From Aquabacterium sp. (GTDB lineage: Bacteria > Pseudomonadota > Gammaproteobacteria > Burkholderiales > Burkholderiaceae_C): a stretch of DNA of 64,000 nt. Of the stretch, positions 1 through 14,576 are shown piece by piece. Location of the stretch: positions 1 through 64,000 of the forward strand of contig NZ_JAQSDR010000002.1 in assembly GCF_029946005.1 (NCBI RefSeq). The letters are read 5' to 3'. Each line of letters starts with the position of its first letter. Positions within the stretch are counted from its first letter, which is position 1. The position numbers were made by a program, and so were the translations under genes. Below the pieces are notes generated by a model that did no database searches, was not told the origin of the DNA, and saw only the letters and a program-made list of their open reading frames with translations.

Positions 1-182
1 GCCAAAAACACGGCGGTAAACCGTCTGGCAAGGACGTCGGCGAGTTACCGCTTACACAGCAACATCGCTGATCGCGGGAGTGTCGCAGGCGCACACGATT
101 CGACGAACCGCCTGTTTCGGTGGGAATTGTCGCAAACGGTTAACGGTGCTCGAATAAACAACGTCATTTTTCCAGCCATGAA

Positions 183-210
183 AAAAGGGCCGCATCGCTG
201 CGGCCCTTTT
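183..210 (-). terminator. Rho-independent terminator downstream of groEL
   Basis: Perfect 12-bp stem AAAAGGGCCGCA-TCGC-TGCGGCCCTTTT just past the groEL stop. Confidence 0.85.
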
Positions 211-243
211 GATGACAAGAGCTTGAAAAGCTCAGGTCGGCAT

Positions 244-1947
<1,704 letters not shown>

Positions 1948-2238
1948 TTACTTCTCGACGACTGCGAACAGGTCGTCTTCCTTCATGACCAGCAGTTCTT
2001 CGCCATCGACCTTGACGGTCTGGCCGCTGTACTTGCCGAACAGAACGCGGTCACCGACCTTGACGTTCAGGGTGACGAAGTCGCCCTTGTCGTTGCGCTT
2101 GCCTGGGCCCACGGCCAGGACTTCGCCTTGGTCGGGCTTTTCAGCGGCGTTGTCAGGAATGATGATGCCGGAATTGGTCTTGGTTTCTTGTTCCAAGCGC
2201 TTGACGATCACGCGATCGTGCAAAGGACGAAGTTTCAT
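1948..2238 (-). CDS. groES: Co-chaperonin GroES
   Basis: [47 protein letters not shown]; the ORF-track start (2262) is too long, as AGGAGA lies before the internal ATG at 2238. Confidence 0.98.
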   Translation of the reverse strand: MKLRPLHDRVIVKRLEQETKTNSGIIIPDNAAEKPDQGEVLAVGPGKRNDKGDFVTLNVKVGDRVLFGKYSGQTVKVDGEELLVMKEDDLFAVVEK

Positions 2239-2337
2239 CGTATCTCCTGTCTGATCAGACAACGGTTTTTGACATTGGGTTGCAACGTGAGTGAATGCTC
2301 ACATTACAGCAGCTCGAATGGGCAACCTTGCAGGTTG

Positions 2338-2364
2338 TTAGCACTCAAGCCTAACGAGTGCTAA
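2338..2364. promoter_or_regulatory. CIRCE operator (HrcA site) for groESL
   Basis: Exact TTAGCACTC-N9-GAGTGCTAA upstream of groES. Confidence 0.95.
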
Positions 2365-2368
2365 ACCT

Positions 2369-2396
2369 ATTATAGGGATGCTTGGCCAGGTTTCAA
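2369..2396 (-). promoter_or_regulatory. groESL promoter
   Basis: Minus strand TTGAAA-N16-TATAAT immediately upstream of CIRCE; CTTGAAA / CCCTATAA also resembles a sigma32 promoter. Confidence 0.75.
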
Positions 2397-2467
2397 GGGG
2401 CAGCGCGCTGAGTTCATTGAAGTTCTTGGTCTACCCTCGCGCATCCACAAAACCTTGGAAGACTGAC

Positions 2468-3337
2468 ATGGCCGTTTCGCAATTGATGGGCAAATGGGTG
2501 CTGGTGACCGGCGCCGCCTCGGGCATCGGCCTGGAAACGGCCCGGGCCTTCGCACGCCAGCGCAGCAACCTGATCCTCACCGACATCAACGAAGCCGGGC
2601 TGGCGCCCATCCAGCGCGAAATTGAGGCCCTGGGCGTGCGCTGCCTGAGCCATGGCCTGGATGTCGCCGACGAATTTGCCGTGCGGCGCGTGGCCGACGC
2701 CGTGATCGCCAGCGTGGGCGCCCCCCACATCCTGGTGAACAACGCGGGCATCGGCTTCCTGGGGCCCCTGCTCAACACACCGACGGACGCCTGGCGAAAA
2801 GTGCTGGACGTTAACGTGATGGGCGTGGTGCACCTGTGCCAGGCGTTTCTGCCCGCCATGCTGGAAGCGGGCGATGCGCGCCAAGTGGTGAACGTGGCCT
2901 CGGCCATGGGCATTGGGTCGGCGCCCAACCTCAGCGCCTACTGCGCCTCCAAACACGCGGTCATGGGCTTGAGCGATGCACTGGCGATGGAGCTGGCGAA
3001 AACATCCGTCGGCATCACCATCGTGTGCCCTGGCGTGATCGACACGCCCATCGTGCGCAACCGCCGCGCCATCGCCGACGTGGTGCCTGATGCCCAGATG
3101 GACAAGATCGAAGCGCACTACAAGAAGACCGGTGCGCACCCCTCGGTCGTGGGCGAGCGCATTGTGCGGGCCGTGCTGCGTGGCGAAGACATCGTCTTTG
3201 TGGGCCCCACGGCCAAGGCCTTGTACAACGCCAAGCGCGTGTCCCGCAAACTGGCCAGCACAGCCACTTTGGCCGGGTGCAAGGCCAATGGCTATTGGTG
3301 GCCCTACCCTGCCAAGCGTTCGGCCGGCCAACGCTGA
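2468..3337 (+). CDS. SDR-family NAD(P)-dependent oxidoreductase
   Basis: KWVLVTGAASGIGLETARAFA (TGxxxGxG), NNAG, YCASK motifs. Confidence 0.93.
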   Translation: MAVSQLMGKWVLVTGAASGIGLETARAFARQRSNLILTDINEAGLAPIQREIEALGVRCLSHGLDVADEFAVRRVADAVIASVGAPHILVNNAGIGFLGPLLNTPTDAWRKVLDVNVMGVVHLCQAFLPAMLEAGDARQVVNVASAMGIGSAPNLSAYCASKHAVMGLSDALAMELAKTSVGITIVCPGVIDTPIVRNRRAIADVVPDAQMDKIEAHYKKTGAHPSVVGERIVRAVLRGEDIVFVGPTAKALYNAKRVSRKLASTATLAGCKANGYWWPYPAKRSAGQR

Positions 3338-3598
3338 TCGCGCACCGACAGCGCCAGCACGCACCAGGCCATCCACACCAGGGCTTCCAGCACCCCGGCC
3401 AGGACGTCGGTGAAGAAATGCACCTCCAGGTACACGCGGCTCCACGACACCAGCCCGATGATGAGCAGGGCCCATGCCCCCAACACCCCGCGCCACAAGG
3501 GCCGGGGCACATGGGTCAACACCACCAATGGAAAACGCGTGTCCACTGGGGAAGCTGAAGGTGGTGTTCAGGTGCCCCTGCGTGGACACCCCACGCAC
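3304..3598 (-). pseudogene. PAP2-family phosphatase remnant (5'-truncated, frameshifted)
   Basis: FSFPSGHA in one minus frame, then LVVLTHV...LLIIGLVSWSRVYLEVHFFTDVLAGVLEALVWMAWCVLALS in another; paralogous to the intact gene at 40936-41616. Confidence 0.8.
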
Positions 3599-3625
3599 AA
3601 GGCATCAACTGTCGGCTCGGGCCGC

Positions 3626-5164
3626 TCAGGCCGACACTTTGAACACCGACACGATCTGCGCCAGGTTCACCGCCTGGTGCTTGAGGCTTTCGGCCGCAGC
3701 GGCCGACTCCTCCACCAGTGCCGCGTTCTGCTGCGTGACCTGGTCCAACTGCGTGACGGCATGGCCAACCTGGCTGATGCCGGTCGATTGTTCGCGCGTG
3801 GCGTGCGAGATCTCGGCGATCAGGTCGGTCACGCGCTTGACCTGCTGAACGATCTCGCCCATGGTGTCGCCCGCCTCGGACACCAGGCGCGCGCCGGTGT
3901 CCACCTTGTCCACGCTGTCGTTGATCAAGCTCTTGATCTCTTTGGCAGCCTGGGCGCTGCGTTGCGCCAGGGTGCGCACCTCGGCGGCCACCACGGCAAA
4001 GCCACGGCCTTGCTCGCCAGCACGGGCAGCTTCGACCGCGGCGTTCAGGGCCAAGATGTTGGTTTGAAAGGCGATGCCGTCGATCACGCCGATGATGTCG
4101 GCAATCTTCTTGCTGGCCTGGGTGATGGTGTCCATGGTGGCCACCACCTGCCCCACCACCACGCCGCCGCGTTCGGCCGTGGCACAGGCGCTGGAGGCCA
4201 GTTGCGTGGCCTGCTGCGCGGTCTCCGAGTTGTGCTGAACGGTGGCGGTGAGCTGCTCCATCGAGGCGGCGGTCTGTTGCAGGTTGGAGGCTTGCTCTTC
4301 CGTGCGCTGAGACAGGTCAGCGTTGCCGGTGGCGATCTGCGACGTGCCGGTGGCGATCGACTCGCTGCTGTCGCTCACCTCGCTGACCAGGCGGCTCAAG
4401 CCGTCGTTCATGAGTTTGAGCGCGCTCAGCAACTGGCCGGTTTCATCGGTGGAGCGCACTTCGATGCGCGAGGTTAGGTCGCCGGAGGCCACGGTCTGCG
4501 CCACGATCACGGCCTGGCTGATGGGCCCCACGATGGACCGGATGATGTACCAGGCCAGGCCCGTGCCCGCCAGCAAGGCCAGCGAGGTCAAGGTGATGAT
4601 GGTCCAGATGGTGTGCTGGTAAGCGGTCTGGCTGGCCTCGTACTCGCCCTTGGCCACGTCAAGCTGCACCCCGATCAACTGGTCCAGCACGCCACCGATG
4701 GGGTCGATGGCTTCGTACATGCCTTTGGCGGTGAAGGCCTTCAAACCGTCCTGGTCCTTGGCCTGGATGAGTTTGAGGAGTTGGTGCCCACCGGCATCAG
4801 CCTGCTTCATCAGCGGCAAGGCCTTGGCCACCAGGTCTTTCTCGGCCTGCACGAGGTAGGTGGCGGTGTAGGCCGCCCACTGCTTGTCGATGTCGCCGAA
4901 AGCTGCCGTCAACTGCCTGGCACCCTCATCGCCATTCAGCGAACCATCGCGCACCTTGTGGGCCACGTCCACCATGCTCACGGCGTAGGCATCGGCCATG
5001 ACCTTGAGCTGCTGCAACGGGACCACGCGGTCCTGGTACACCGTGGCCAGCGAATCATTGCCCCGAGCAACCCAGCGCAGCGTCAGTGCCCCAGACAAGG
5101 CCAGGAAGGCCAGCAGCACCAGCACCAGCAGAGACAGGCGCGCCTTGATGTTGAGTCGGTTCAT
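3626..5164 (-). CDS. Methyl-accepting chemotaxis protein
   Basis: N-terminal TM, HAMP, signalling hairpin [44 protein letters not shown]. Confidence 0.97.
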   Translation of the reverse strand: MNRLNIKARLSLLVLVLLAFLALSGALTLRWVARGNDSLATVYQDRVVPLQQLKVMADAYAVSMVDVAHKVRDGSLNGDEGARQLTAAFGDIDKQWAAYTATYLVQAEKDLVAKALPLMKQADAGGHQLLKLIQAKDQDGLKAFTAKGMYEAIDPIGGVLDQLIGVQLDVAKGEYEASQTAYQHTIWTIITLTSLALLAGTGLAWYIIRSIVGPISQAVIVAQTVASGDLTSRIEVRSTDETGQLLSALKLMNDGLSRLVSEVSDSSESIATGTSQIATGNADLSQRTEEQASNLQQTAASMEQLTATVQHNSETAQQATQLASSACATAERGGVVVGQVVATMDTITQASKKIADIIGVIDGIAFQTNILALNAAVEAARAGEQGRGFAVVAAEVRTLAQRSAQAAKEIKSLINDSVDKVDTGARLVSEAGDTMGEIVQQVKRVTDLIAEISHATREQSTGISQVGHAVTQLDQVTQQNAALVEESAAAAESLKHQAVNLAQIVSVFKVSA

Positions 5165-5351
5165 GGCCTGAGCCGCTTTCGGTTTGTGGATGAATGATGC
5201 GTGCCACTGTGGGTCACTGCGGCGACTGGATTAATCGGAAATAACCAGATAAAAATGCGCGTTTGCACCAATATGCGGCAACCTTGCGCGACCGGGCGGT
5301 TGGACGCCTTAATTTGGTGCATAAATCCACTAAAAGGACTATGCTGAAAGC

Positions 5352-6743
5352 ATGGCCCTCTCCGTCTTCGACCTCTTCAAGGTGGGCATCGGCCCTTCCA
5401 GCTCGCACACGGTGGGGCCAATGCGCGCGGCCCGCTTGTTCGCCTCGCGGTTGGCTGCGGACGGCCTGCTGCCAGGCACGGCCAGGTTGACGGCCGAGTT
5501 GTTTGGCTCGCTGGGCGCCACGGGCAAGGGGCATGGCTCGGACAAAGCCGTGCTCTTAGGGCTGTTGGGGCATGAACCCGACACGGTGGACGTGGACGCC
5601 ATCCCTGGCTGGCTGGCCGAGGTTCAACAAACCCAGGCTTTGCCCGTGTTGGGGCACCACTCGGTGATGTTCGATGCCAAGCAAGATCTGGTGTTCAACA
5701 AACGCCAGAGCCTGCCTTTTCACCCCAATGGCTTGCGCTTTTCCGCCTTCGATGCCGAAGGACAGTTGCTGTGCGCGCGCGAGTATTACTCGGTGGGTGG
5801 CGGCTTCGTGGTCAGCGAAGAGGTCGCGTCCGATGGCAGCCAGCACAAACGCATCGCGCCCGACAGCAGCGTGTTGCCCCACCCCTTTCACAGCGGTGCC
5901 GACCTGCTGCGCTTGACCCAGGAGTTGGGCTGCAGCATGGCCGAACTGATGCGACGCAATGAACGGCATTGGCGCAGTGATGCCGAAACCAGCGCAGGGC
6001 TCCTGCGCCTGTGGTCGGTGATGCAGGGCTGCGTGGAGCGGGGCTGCATCACCCCGGGGATCCTGCCCGGAGGCTTCAAGGTGGCGCGCCGCGCGCCGGC
6101 CTTGTTCGCCACCTTGTCAGCGCAAGCCCAAGCGCCCGTGACCGACCCCCTGGCGGTGATGGACTGGGTCAACCTGTACGCCCTGGCCGTGAACGAAGAG
6201 AACGCGGCGGGCGGACGGGTGGTGACCGCGCCCACCAACGGCGCCGCGGGCATCGTGCCCGCCGTGCTGCACTACTACCGGCGCTTCGTGCCAGCGGCCA
6301 GCGACGAGGGCGTGAAGGACTTCCTACTCACGGCAGCGGCCATTGGCATGCTCTACAAGGAAAACGCCTCCATCTCGGGCGCCGAAGTGGGCTGTCAGGG
6401 TGAAGTGGGCGTGGCTTGCTCGATGGCGGCTGCGGGCCTGTGCGCTGTGATGGGCGGCACCCCCGAACAGGTCGAGAACGCCGCCGAGATCGGCATGGAA
6501 CACCACTTGGGCCTGACCTGCGACCCCGTGGGCGGCCTGGTTCAGATCCCCTGCATTGAGCGCAATGCCATCGCTTCCGTCAAGGCCATTAACGCAGCAC
6601 GATTGGCACTCCACGGCAACGGCTCGCACCGGGTCAGCCTGGACAAGGTCATCAAGACCATGCGCGACACGGGCGCCGACATGATGAGCAAATACAAGGA
6701 GACCGCGCGGGGCGGTCTGGCGGTCAACATCGTCGAATGCTGA
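5352..6743 (+). CDS. sdaA: L-serine ammonia-lyase
   Basis: [25 protein letters not shown]-terminal [41 protein letters not shown]. Confidence 0.97.
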   Translation: MALSVFDLFKVGIGPSSSHTVGPMRAARLFASRLAADGLLPGTARLTAELFGSLGATGKGHGSDKAVLLGLLGHEPDTVDVDAIPGWLAEVQQTQALPVLGHHSVMFDAKQDLVFNKRQSLPFHPNGLRFSAFDAEGQLLCAREYYSVGGGFVVSEEVASDGSQHKRIAPDSSVLPHPFHSGADLLRLTQELGCSMAELMRRNERHWRSDAETSAGLLRLWSVMQGCVERGCITPGILPGGFKVARRAPALFATLSAQAQAPVTDPLAVMDWVNLYALAVNEENAAGGRVVTAPTNGAAGIVPAVLHYYRRFVPAASDEGVKDFLLTAAAIGMLYKENASISGAEVGCQGEVGVACSMAAAGLCAVMGGTPEQVENAAEIGMEHHLGLTCDPVGGLVQIPCIERNAIASVKAINAARLALHGNGSHRVSLDKVIKTMRDTGADMMSKYKETARGGLAVNIVEC

Positions 6744-6753
6744 CCCGGCTGGA

Positions 6754-7350
6754 TCAGCCTTTGACGATGGCGGCAAGCGTGCGAGCGATCAAACGAATGT
6801 CCGTCCACACCGAGGCCTGGTCCACATAGCGCACGGCCAGAGCCAGCTTGTGCGGCAGGATCTCGTGAATGTAGGCCTGCTCGGGGTCTGGCGACCGAGC
6901 CAGCACCCTGCTTTCATCGCGGTACTCGATAGAGGCGAGGTCGGTGATGCCGGGGCGCACGGACAGCACCTTGTCGCGCACCGTGGCGGGGTAGTGGGCC
7001 ACGTAGCGTGGCACTTCCGGGCGCGGCCCGACCAGGCTCATGCGACCCAGCCACACATCGATCAGTTGGGGCAATTCATCGAATTTGCTGCCGCGCAAGG
7101 CATGGCCGATGCGCGTGATGCGGCGATCAGTGCCCACGGTGATCTGCGGGCCCACGCTCTGTGGAGCGTGCCGCATGGTGCGGAACTTGTGGATGCGAAA
7201 CGGCTGGCCAAAGCGCCCCACGCGCTCTTGGCGGAAAAACACCGGTCCGGGCGAATCCAGCTTGATGGCCAGCGCCACCAACAGCAAGGCCGGGCTCAGC
7301 ACGAGCAGGCCCAGCGAGGCCAGCACCCAGTCGAACAGCCGCTTGCTCAC
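6754..7350 (-). CDS. Undecaprenyl-phosphate sugar transferase (PglC/WcaJ-type)
   Basis: [21 protein letters not shown]...[27 protein letters not shown]. Confidence 0.93.
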   Translation of the reverse strand: MSKRLFDWVLASLGLLVLSPALLLVALAIKLDSPGPVFFRQERVGRFGQPFRIHKFRTMRHAPQSVGPQITVGTDRRITRIGHALRGSKFDELPQLIDVWLGRMSLVGPRPEVPRYVAHYPATVRDKVLSVRPGITDLASIEYRDESRVLARSPDPEQAYIHEILPHKLALAVRYVDQASVWTDIRLIARTLAAIVKG

Positions 7351-8516
7351 AATGCCCCAAAGGCCTTGCGCACCGACGTGATCACGCGCTCGACATCGGC
7401 ATCCGTCATCTTGGTGTACAGCGGCAGGCTGACCATGCGCTCATAGGCGCGCTGGCTGTGCGGGAACTGCTCGGGCTGGAGCTTGTAGCGCTCGCGCCAG
7501 TAGGGGTGCAGGTGCAGCGGGATGTAGTGCACGCTCACACCGATGCCATCGGCGAACAGCGATTCGATCAGCTGATCGCGGTTGATCTTCGCCTCGTCCG
7601 ACAAGCGCACAACGTACAGGTGCCAGGCGTGCAGGTCGCCCTCGTTCACGGGGCGTGGGGGCGCGATGATCGGCAGGTCGGCGAAGGCCTCGTCGTAGCG
7701 CTGGGCGATCTGCTCGCGGCGCACCTGAAAGCCCCGCACGCGCTTCAACTGGTGCAGGCCCATTGCGGCGGCGATGTCGGTCAGGTTGTACTTGAAGCCC
7801 GGCGCCACGATCTCGTAGTACCAGCTGGGCACCTTGGCTGTGAAGCGGTCAAAGGCATCGCGGCTGATGCCATGCAGGCGCATGACCTTGCAGCGGGCGG
7901 CAATGGCCTCATCACGTGTGACCAGCATGCCGCCTTCACCCGTGGTGATGGTTTTGTTGGCGTAGAAGCTGAACACGGTCACGTCGCTTTGCAAGGTGCC
8001 GATGGTCTGCTGCTTGAAGGTGGTGGGCAGCGCGTGCGCGGCGTCTTCGACCACCTTCAGGCCGTGCTTGCGCGCGATCGCCATCACCGCGTCCATGTCC
8101 ACCGACAAACCCGCGTAGTGCACCGGCATGATGGCCCTGGTCTTGGGCGTGATGGCCGCTTCAATCGCCTTGGGGTCGATGTTGAGCGTGGCCGGGTCGA
8201 TGTCGACCAGGACCACGTCGGCGCCCATGTAGCGCACCACTTCGGCGGTAGCGGTGAAGGTGTGCGTGGTGGTGATGACTTCGTCGCCAGGGCCGATGCC
8301 CAGGGCTTCCAGCGCCAGGTGCAGGCCGGCCGTGGCCGAGTTCACCGCGATGGCCTGCAAGGAGTCATCGCCCAGGAACTGGACGAAGTCTTGCTCGAAA
8401 CGGCGGGCCTTGGGGCCGGTGGTGACCCAGCCGGAACGCAGGGTGTCGACCACTTCGGCGATCTCTTCTTCACCGATCTCGGGCAGGGCAAAAGGCAGGA
8501 AGTCAGCTTGGCTCAT
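7347..8516 (-). CDS. DegT/DnrJ/EryC1/StrS aminotransferase (PLP-dependent sugar aminotransferase)
   Basis: [36 protein letters not shown]...; [19 protein letters not shown]. Confidence 0.94.
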   Translation of the reverse strand: MSQADFLPFALPEIGEEEIAEVVDTLRSGWVTTGPKARRFEQDFVQFLGDDSLQAIAVNSATAGLHLALEALGIGPGDEVITTTHTFTATAEVVRYMGADVVLVDIDPATLNIDPKAIEAAITPKTRAIMPVHYAGLSVDMDAVMAIARKHGLKVVEDAAHALPTTFKQQTIGTLQSDVTVFSFYANKTITTGEGGMLVTRDEAIAARCKVMRLHGISRDAFDRFTAKVPSWYYEIVAPGFKYNLTDIAAAMGLHQLKRVRGFQVRREQIAQRYDEAFADLPIIAPPRPVNEGDLHAWHLYVVRLSDEAKINRDQLIESLFADGIGVSVHYIPLHLHPYWRERYKLQPEQFPHSQRAYERMVSLPLYTKMTDADVERVITSVRKAFGAL

Positions 8517-8545
8517 GGGGTGTCCAATTCAAACAGTTCATTCAT

Positions 8546-9646
8546 TCAGCGGGTGAGGCGGCCAAAGGCAGGGTCGGGTCGGCCGCGCACCAGCGCGTCG
8601 AACCAGCCCCGGATGGAGCCCAGGCCGTAGCCAAAATGATAGGCGGCGATCACGCGTGGCAAATGAGGCAACAGGTCCATGCCCTGCTGGCGGGCGATCA
8701 GCAGGCAGACGGCAGCAACGGCGCCCGCGTAAAGCAAGACCTGCGCAGCACACAGCGCCAGCACCCACCAGGCGGCACAGGCCACGGCTTGCAAAGGCAG
8801 GGTGTCCAACTCGATGCCCCAACCGGCCCACAGGCTCAGCGCCAGGAGCAACACCAACAACACGCCCATGCTGGCCACGAACAGACCTGGGATCAGGTGA
8901 CGCAGCGCCGCAGCCTGGCCGTGCTTCTTCATCACGAAGGGCTTCCAGTAGCCATATTGGCGGTACTGGCGGAAGACATCGCCCGTGCTGGCACGCGGAA
9001 AGTAGGTCGAGCGGATGCGGGGCGATTGCCAGATGCGCCCGCCGCCCTGGCGGATGCGCAGGTTGTGCTCGTCGTCCTGGTTGCGCACCAGGGTCTCGTC
9101 AAAGCCGCCAAAGCGCTCGAAGGTCTGGCGCGGCCAGGCGCCGAGGTAGACGGTGTCGACCTCGCCTTCGTAGGCCAGATCCCGCGACAAGGCGCCGCCC
9201 GCCACCCAGCGCGACTGGAACGCGGCCGCGACCGCACGCTGCTCGGTGCCTTTGACCCCGACCGCACCTTCGGCCCGCCAGGGACCGCCCACGTTGTCGG
9301 CGCCGGTGGCCTGCCAGGTGGCCAGGCATTGCGCGATGTAGTCGGGCGCGTAGACAGTGTGCACATCCAGGCGCACGATGAACTCGCCGCGCGCACGCTC
9401 GATGCAGCGGTTCAAGCCACAAGACACGATGCGGCCGGGGTTGTCCAGCATGACGAAGCGCGGGTCGCTCAGGCACCAGGCGGCCAGGCGCTCGCGCGTG
9501 CCGTCTTCGCTTTGGCCATCGGCCACCAGCACTTCCAAGGCCCAGCCTTCGGGCAAGGTCTGTGCAGCCACGCTGCGGCAGAACGCTTCGATGTGGTCGC
9601 GTTCATGGCGACACGGCACGATCACCGAGACGACGCGCATCGTCAT
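8546..9646 (-). CDS. Glycosyltransferase family 2
   Basis: MTMRVVSVIVPCRHERDHIEAFCRSVAAQTLP...VLVADGQSEDGT; C-terminal TM segments; start moved from 9769 to 9646. Confidence 0.9.
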   Translation of the reverse strand: MTMRVVSVIVPCRHERDHIEAFCRSVAAQTLPEGWALEVLVADGQSEDGTRERLAAWCLSDPRFVMLDNPGRIVSCGLNRCIERARGEFIVRLDVHTVYAPDYIAQCLATWQATGADNVGGPWRAEGAVGVKGTEQRAVAAAFQSRWVAGGALSRDLAYEGEVDTVYLGAWPRQTFERFGGFDETLVRNQDDEHNLRIRQGGGRIWQSPRIRSTYFPRASTGDVFRQYRQYGYWKPFVMKKHGQAAALRHLIPGLFVASMGVLLVLLLALSLWAGWGIELDTLPLQAVACAAWWVLALCAAQVLLYAGAVAAVCLLIARQQGMDLLPHLPRVIAAYHFGYGLGSIRGWFDALVRGRPDPAFGRLTR

Positions 9647-9650
9647 GGCC

Positions 9651-10784
9651 TCAAGACACCTTGTCGGCGACCGCGTTGCGCTTGACGCCTTTGGCCACCG
9701 GCGCCAGCAGCTTTTCATACAGGCGCCACATCGCATCCATCTGGCCGCGCCGCGAGGCTTGGCGCTCAATCAGGTCACGGTTGTGGGCACCCATCTGGGC
9801 CAGGCGTTCGGGGTGGTCATAGGCCGTCAGCAGGGCTTGCGCCACGGCATCGACGTCGCGCACCGGCACGATCCAGCCGCCCCGCTCGGTGACCCATTGG
9901 CGGTTGGCCGGCAGGTCGGTCGCGATGATGGGCAGGCCACAGGCCATGGACTCCAGCACCGACACCGAGGTGGCATCGCTGGTGGGCACCGAGACCGACA
10001 CGCGGCAGCGCTGGATGGCCTGCACCATGGCCTGGTCGCCCACGCGGCCGTGAAAACGCACTTGCTGCAACAGGCGCAAGGCGGCCACGCGCTCTTGCAA
10101 GCCAGCCTCCATCGGGCCACCGCCCAGCAAATGCAGCAGTGCGTGCGAATGCGGGCGCAAGGTCAAGAAGCGCGCAAAGGCCTCGATGACCAGGTCGATG
10201 TTGTAGTTGCGCTCCCACGATCGCAGGCTGACCACTTCGAAGTCGGACGCGGGCGTGGCGGGCGTGAACTTGTCGGTGTCGGCGCCCCACAAGATCTGGT
10301 GCACGGGCGCGGCCGGGTGGTAGCGGGCAATCTCTTCGACCATGTCCATGGAATCGGCCGTGATCAGGTCGGCGCGGCGCAATGACCAGCCCACCACCCA
10401 GCGCATCAGGCGGCTTCGCTTGGGCGTGACCAGGATGTCCGATCCCCAGGCCGTGAGCACCTTGGGGCAGCTCAGGCCGCACGCTGCCGCCCACATGCCG
10501 TAGGACGTGACGTAGTGGCCATGAACCAGGTCGGGCTGGAAGCTCTTGCCCAGCTCGCGCACCACGCGGCGCACTTCGGGCAAGGCCTTGAACCACGAGG
10601 CCTTGTCGGCCCCGGGGCGGATGGCGATGACCTGGCGCGCGCCGGGCACCTCGCCAGGCTGGCGCGTGATGACCACGGCCTCGGCGCCGCGCTCGACCGC
10701 AGACGCGACCCAGCGGCGGGTGTGCACACTGGACGCGTCGGCGAAGAAAAGGATGCGCAATGGCGTTTGCCGGGTTGGGCTCAT
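9651..10784 (-). CDS. Glycosyltransferase (GT4-like)
   Basis: RILFFADASSVHTRRWVASAVERGAEAVVITR...SVSVPTSDATSVSVLESMACGLPIIATDLPANRQWV. Confidence 0.93.
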   Translation of the reverse strand: MSPTRQTPLRILFFADASSVHTRRWVASAVERGAEAVVITRQPGEVPGARQVIAIRPGADKASWFKALPEVRRVVRELGKSFQPDLVHGHYVTSYGMWAAACGLSCPKVLTAWGSDILVTPKRSRLMRWVVGWSLRRADLITADSMDMVEEIARYHPAAPVHQILWGADTDKFTPATPASDFEVVSLRSWERNYNIDLVIEAFARFLTLRPHSHALLHLLGGGPMEAGLQERVAALRLLQQVRFHGRVGDQAMVQAIQRCRVSVSVPTSDATSVSVLESMACGLPIIATDLPANRQWVTERGGWIVPVRDVDAVAQALLTAYDHPERLAQMGAHNRDLIERQASRRGQMDAMWRLYEKLLAPVAKGVKRNAVADKVS

Positions 10785-11413
10785 GGGCGGTCACCGCCCA
10801 GCGCGCGGCGCAGATTGTCCTGCCCGGCCCACTGGGCGTAGATGGGCTGCAGCTCAGGGTGCCTTTGCAGCAGCGCGCCGTCCAGCTTGCGGCTGTCGCC
10901 AATCACCTCGGCGGGCCGCCCCGGCGCGCCTGCGCCCACGATGGCAAAGTCTGGCACCTCGCCCGACACAAAGCAGTAGGCCTGCACGATCACACCCTTG
11001 CCGATGCGCGCGCCCGGCGCGATGACGCTGTGCGGGCCGATGAAGCTGTAGGCCCCGATGCGCGTGGGCCTGCGCACATAACCGGCCGGATTGGGGTTGT
11101 TCACATACCGCCGCCCCATGATCCGCACCGATTTGTGGCTGGAGTGGCTGAGGACGGACACGTAGTTGGTGACCTGGCAGCCTTCTTCGATCACCAGGCC
11201 GTTGGAGCCGTCGATGCGGTTGAAGTGGCCGATGAAGACATGGTCGCCCAGCACCAGGCCTTTGGCTTCTTCCAAGACCGCATGGGTGCTGATGCGGGTA
11301 TGGGGGCAATACACGCCATTGGCGTTGCGCCAGCCGTAGACGATGCGCGGGCCGGTGAAGGCCGAAAGCCACCGCGCGGTGAAGCGCTTGAGGTGCTGGA
11401 ACAAAGGCATCAT
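10781..11413 (-). CDS. Left-handed beta-helix acyltransferase (hexapeptide family)
   Basis: GDHVFIGHFNRIDGSNGLVIEEGCQVTNYVSVLSHSSHKS...IGAYSFIGPHSVIAPGARIGKGVIVQAYCFVSG. Confidence 0.88.
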   Translation of the reverse strand: MMPLFQHLKRFTARWLSAFTGPRIVYGWRNANGVYCPHTRISTHAVLEEAKGLVLGDHVFIGHFNRIDGSNGLVIEEGCQVTNYVSVLSHSSHKSVRIMGRRYVNNPNPAGYVRRPTRIGAYSFIGPHSVIAPGARIGKGVIVQAYCFVSGEVPDFAIVGAGAPGRPAEVIGDSRKLDGALLQRHPELQPIYAQWAGQDNLRRALGGDRP

Positions 11414-11522
11414 GTAGAAAAGGCGGCGGGCGAGTGCGGGTGGGCGGTATAGCCCGGTATTGTCGCCGCTTCTCGTCTGGCAGGAGACCCTTGAGTGCGG
11501 GGCTCCAGTCCGCCCAGTCGGC

Positions 11523-12848
11523 TTAAAGCCGTGTCAGCGCTGGCGTCCACAGCGCTTTCACCGGCAACCCCGCTTGCCGCAAGAACACCGCATAGGCCAC
11601 GGTGATCGCCACAATGTAGCCAATGCTGGATGAAATACCGGCACCCAGGGCACCAAAACCAGGCACCAGGCACCACCCCAAGCCAAAACTCACCGCCAGC
11701 GACAGACCGGCGATCCCGCCCGACAAATGGGGCCGCCCCAGGTGGTTGGTGTAAAACGCCGACAAGCTCGATGCCGCCGCGTAGGCCGCCACACCCGGCA
11801 GCAAGGCCGCCAAAGGCCCCACCGAATCCGCGTAGGCCGGGCCCATCACCTCCGGCAAGGCCCAGTGGGCCAGCACCAGCAAAATCGGGGCGGCCAGCAC
11901 CGTGGCCAGCACATTGATGCGCACTGCCTGCACGGTCATGCTGGAGGCCACGCGCACATCCGGATTGCCGATGCGAGAATACGCCGACACCGTGACCGAT
12001 TGCGACAGCAGCCACAGCAACTCGGCCACGGTCACCGCCACTGAATACGTGCCCACCGCCCCCAGGCCATGAAAGCGCTCCACCAGGAACAAAGAAGCCC
12101 GGTAGTTCAACAGGCTGATCACATTGGTGACCCCGATGGTGGCCACGAAGCGCCAATCGTCCCACCACACCGCCGAAGGCGCTTCAGTGGTGATCGATTC
12201 ATCGCGCCGGTCCGCATCGTTCAAGGCGTAGATGGCCGTCAACACGGCCACCAGCGATTTGCCACTGACCCAGGCCATCAGCACCACCAGTACGGTGGAT
12301 GTGTGCCGCTCGGCGCCCTGGCTGAACCACCATGCCACGGCCAGGCCACTTAGCACCGAGGCGGGCGCGGCCACCTGCGCGGCATTCAAGGGCCACATGC
12401 GGCCTTGGCCCAACCACAAGCCCGTGGCCGTGGGCACCAGCAGCAAGAACGGCGCGGCCAAGGCCAGCAGCCACAACTGGGCATAAGGCATCTTGTCCGC
12501 CCACCACGACACGGCCAGCAGCACGCCCGAGGCCAGCAAACCCAAGCCCAGCGCTGCCCGCAGCAGGCTGCGCAACATGGGCCGTGCGCGCACCGACTGC
12601 CCGGTCTGCTGGCGCGACATCTGCCGGGCCAGCCACAGGCCCAGCCCCGAAAACAAGGTCAGCAAGATCGATTCGACCGCCACGAACAGCGCAAACGCGC
12701 CCTGCACCCGTGGCCCCTGCCGAGCCACCAGCACCGTGATGCCCAGCCCCAGGCCCACGATCAGCAACTTGGCCACCAGGTTGCCCAACGCCGCCCGAGG
12801 CACGCTGGCCCAGGCATTTTTCAAAGCCCTCAAAACTTGAATCGACAT
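11523..12848 (-). CDS. Polysaccharide flippase / oligosaccharide transporter (Wzx-like)
   Basis: Multi-TM protein, [26 protein letters not shown]...; last in the glycan cluster; start moved to MSIQVL. Confidence 0.82.
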   Translation of the reverse strand: MSIQVLRALKNAWASVPRAALGNLVAKLLIVGLGLGITVLVARQGPRVQGAFALFVAVESILLTLFSGLGLWLARQMSRQQTGQSVRARPMLRSLLRAALGLGLLASGVLLAVSWWADKMPYAQLWLLALAAPFLLLVPTATGLWLGQGRMWPLNAAQVAAPASVLSGLAVAWWFSQGAERHTSTVLVVLMAWVSGKSLVAVLTAIYALNDADRRDESITTEAPSAVWWDDWRFVATIGVTNVISLLNYRASLFLVERFHGLGAVGTYSVAVTVAELLWLLSQSVTVSAYSRIGNPDVRVASSMTVQAVRINVLATVLAAPILLVLAHWALPEVMGPAYADSVGPLAALLPGVAAYAAASSLSAFYTNHLGRPHLSGGIAGLSLAVSFGLGWCLVPGFGALGAGISSSIGYIVAITVAYAVFLRQAGLPVKALWTPALTRL

Positions 12849-12921
12849 GGGTGGCATTGTCGCCCAGCCCACTGAGCGGCCAGGGTTTCATACAATCGCC
12901 CATTCACCCAAGCCCAGACCT

Positions 12922-14460
<1,539 letters not shown>

Positions 14461-14576
14461 CGCACCGCGCGGCGTGATCCTGGCCCGCGCCCTTCCCTTG
14501 GCGCCTGCCGTCGCCGCCTAATCCTGCGCGGCAGCGACCAGCGTGGCCGACACCGCGTCCACCCAGCGCGCCAAGA

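Noticed and set aside
2414-3598. 394-aa minus-strand ORF opposite the SDR gene
   Set aside because: Antisense artefact except for its first ~25 codons, which carry the PAP2 FSFPSGHA remnant reported separately.
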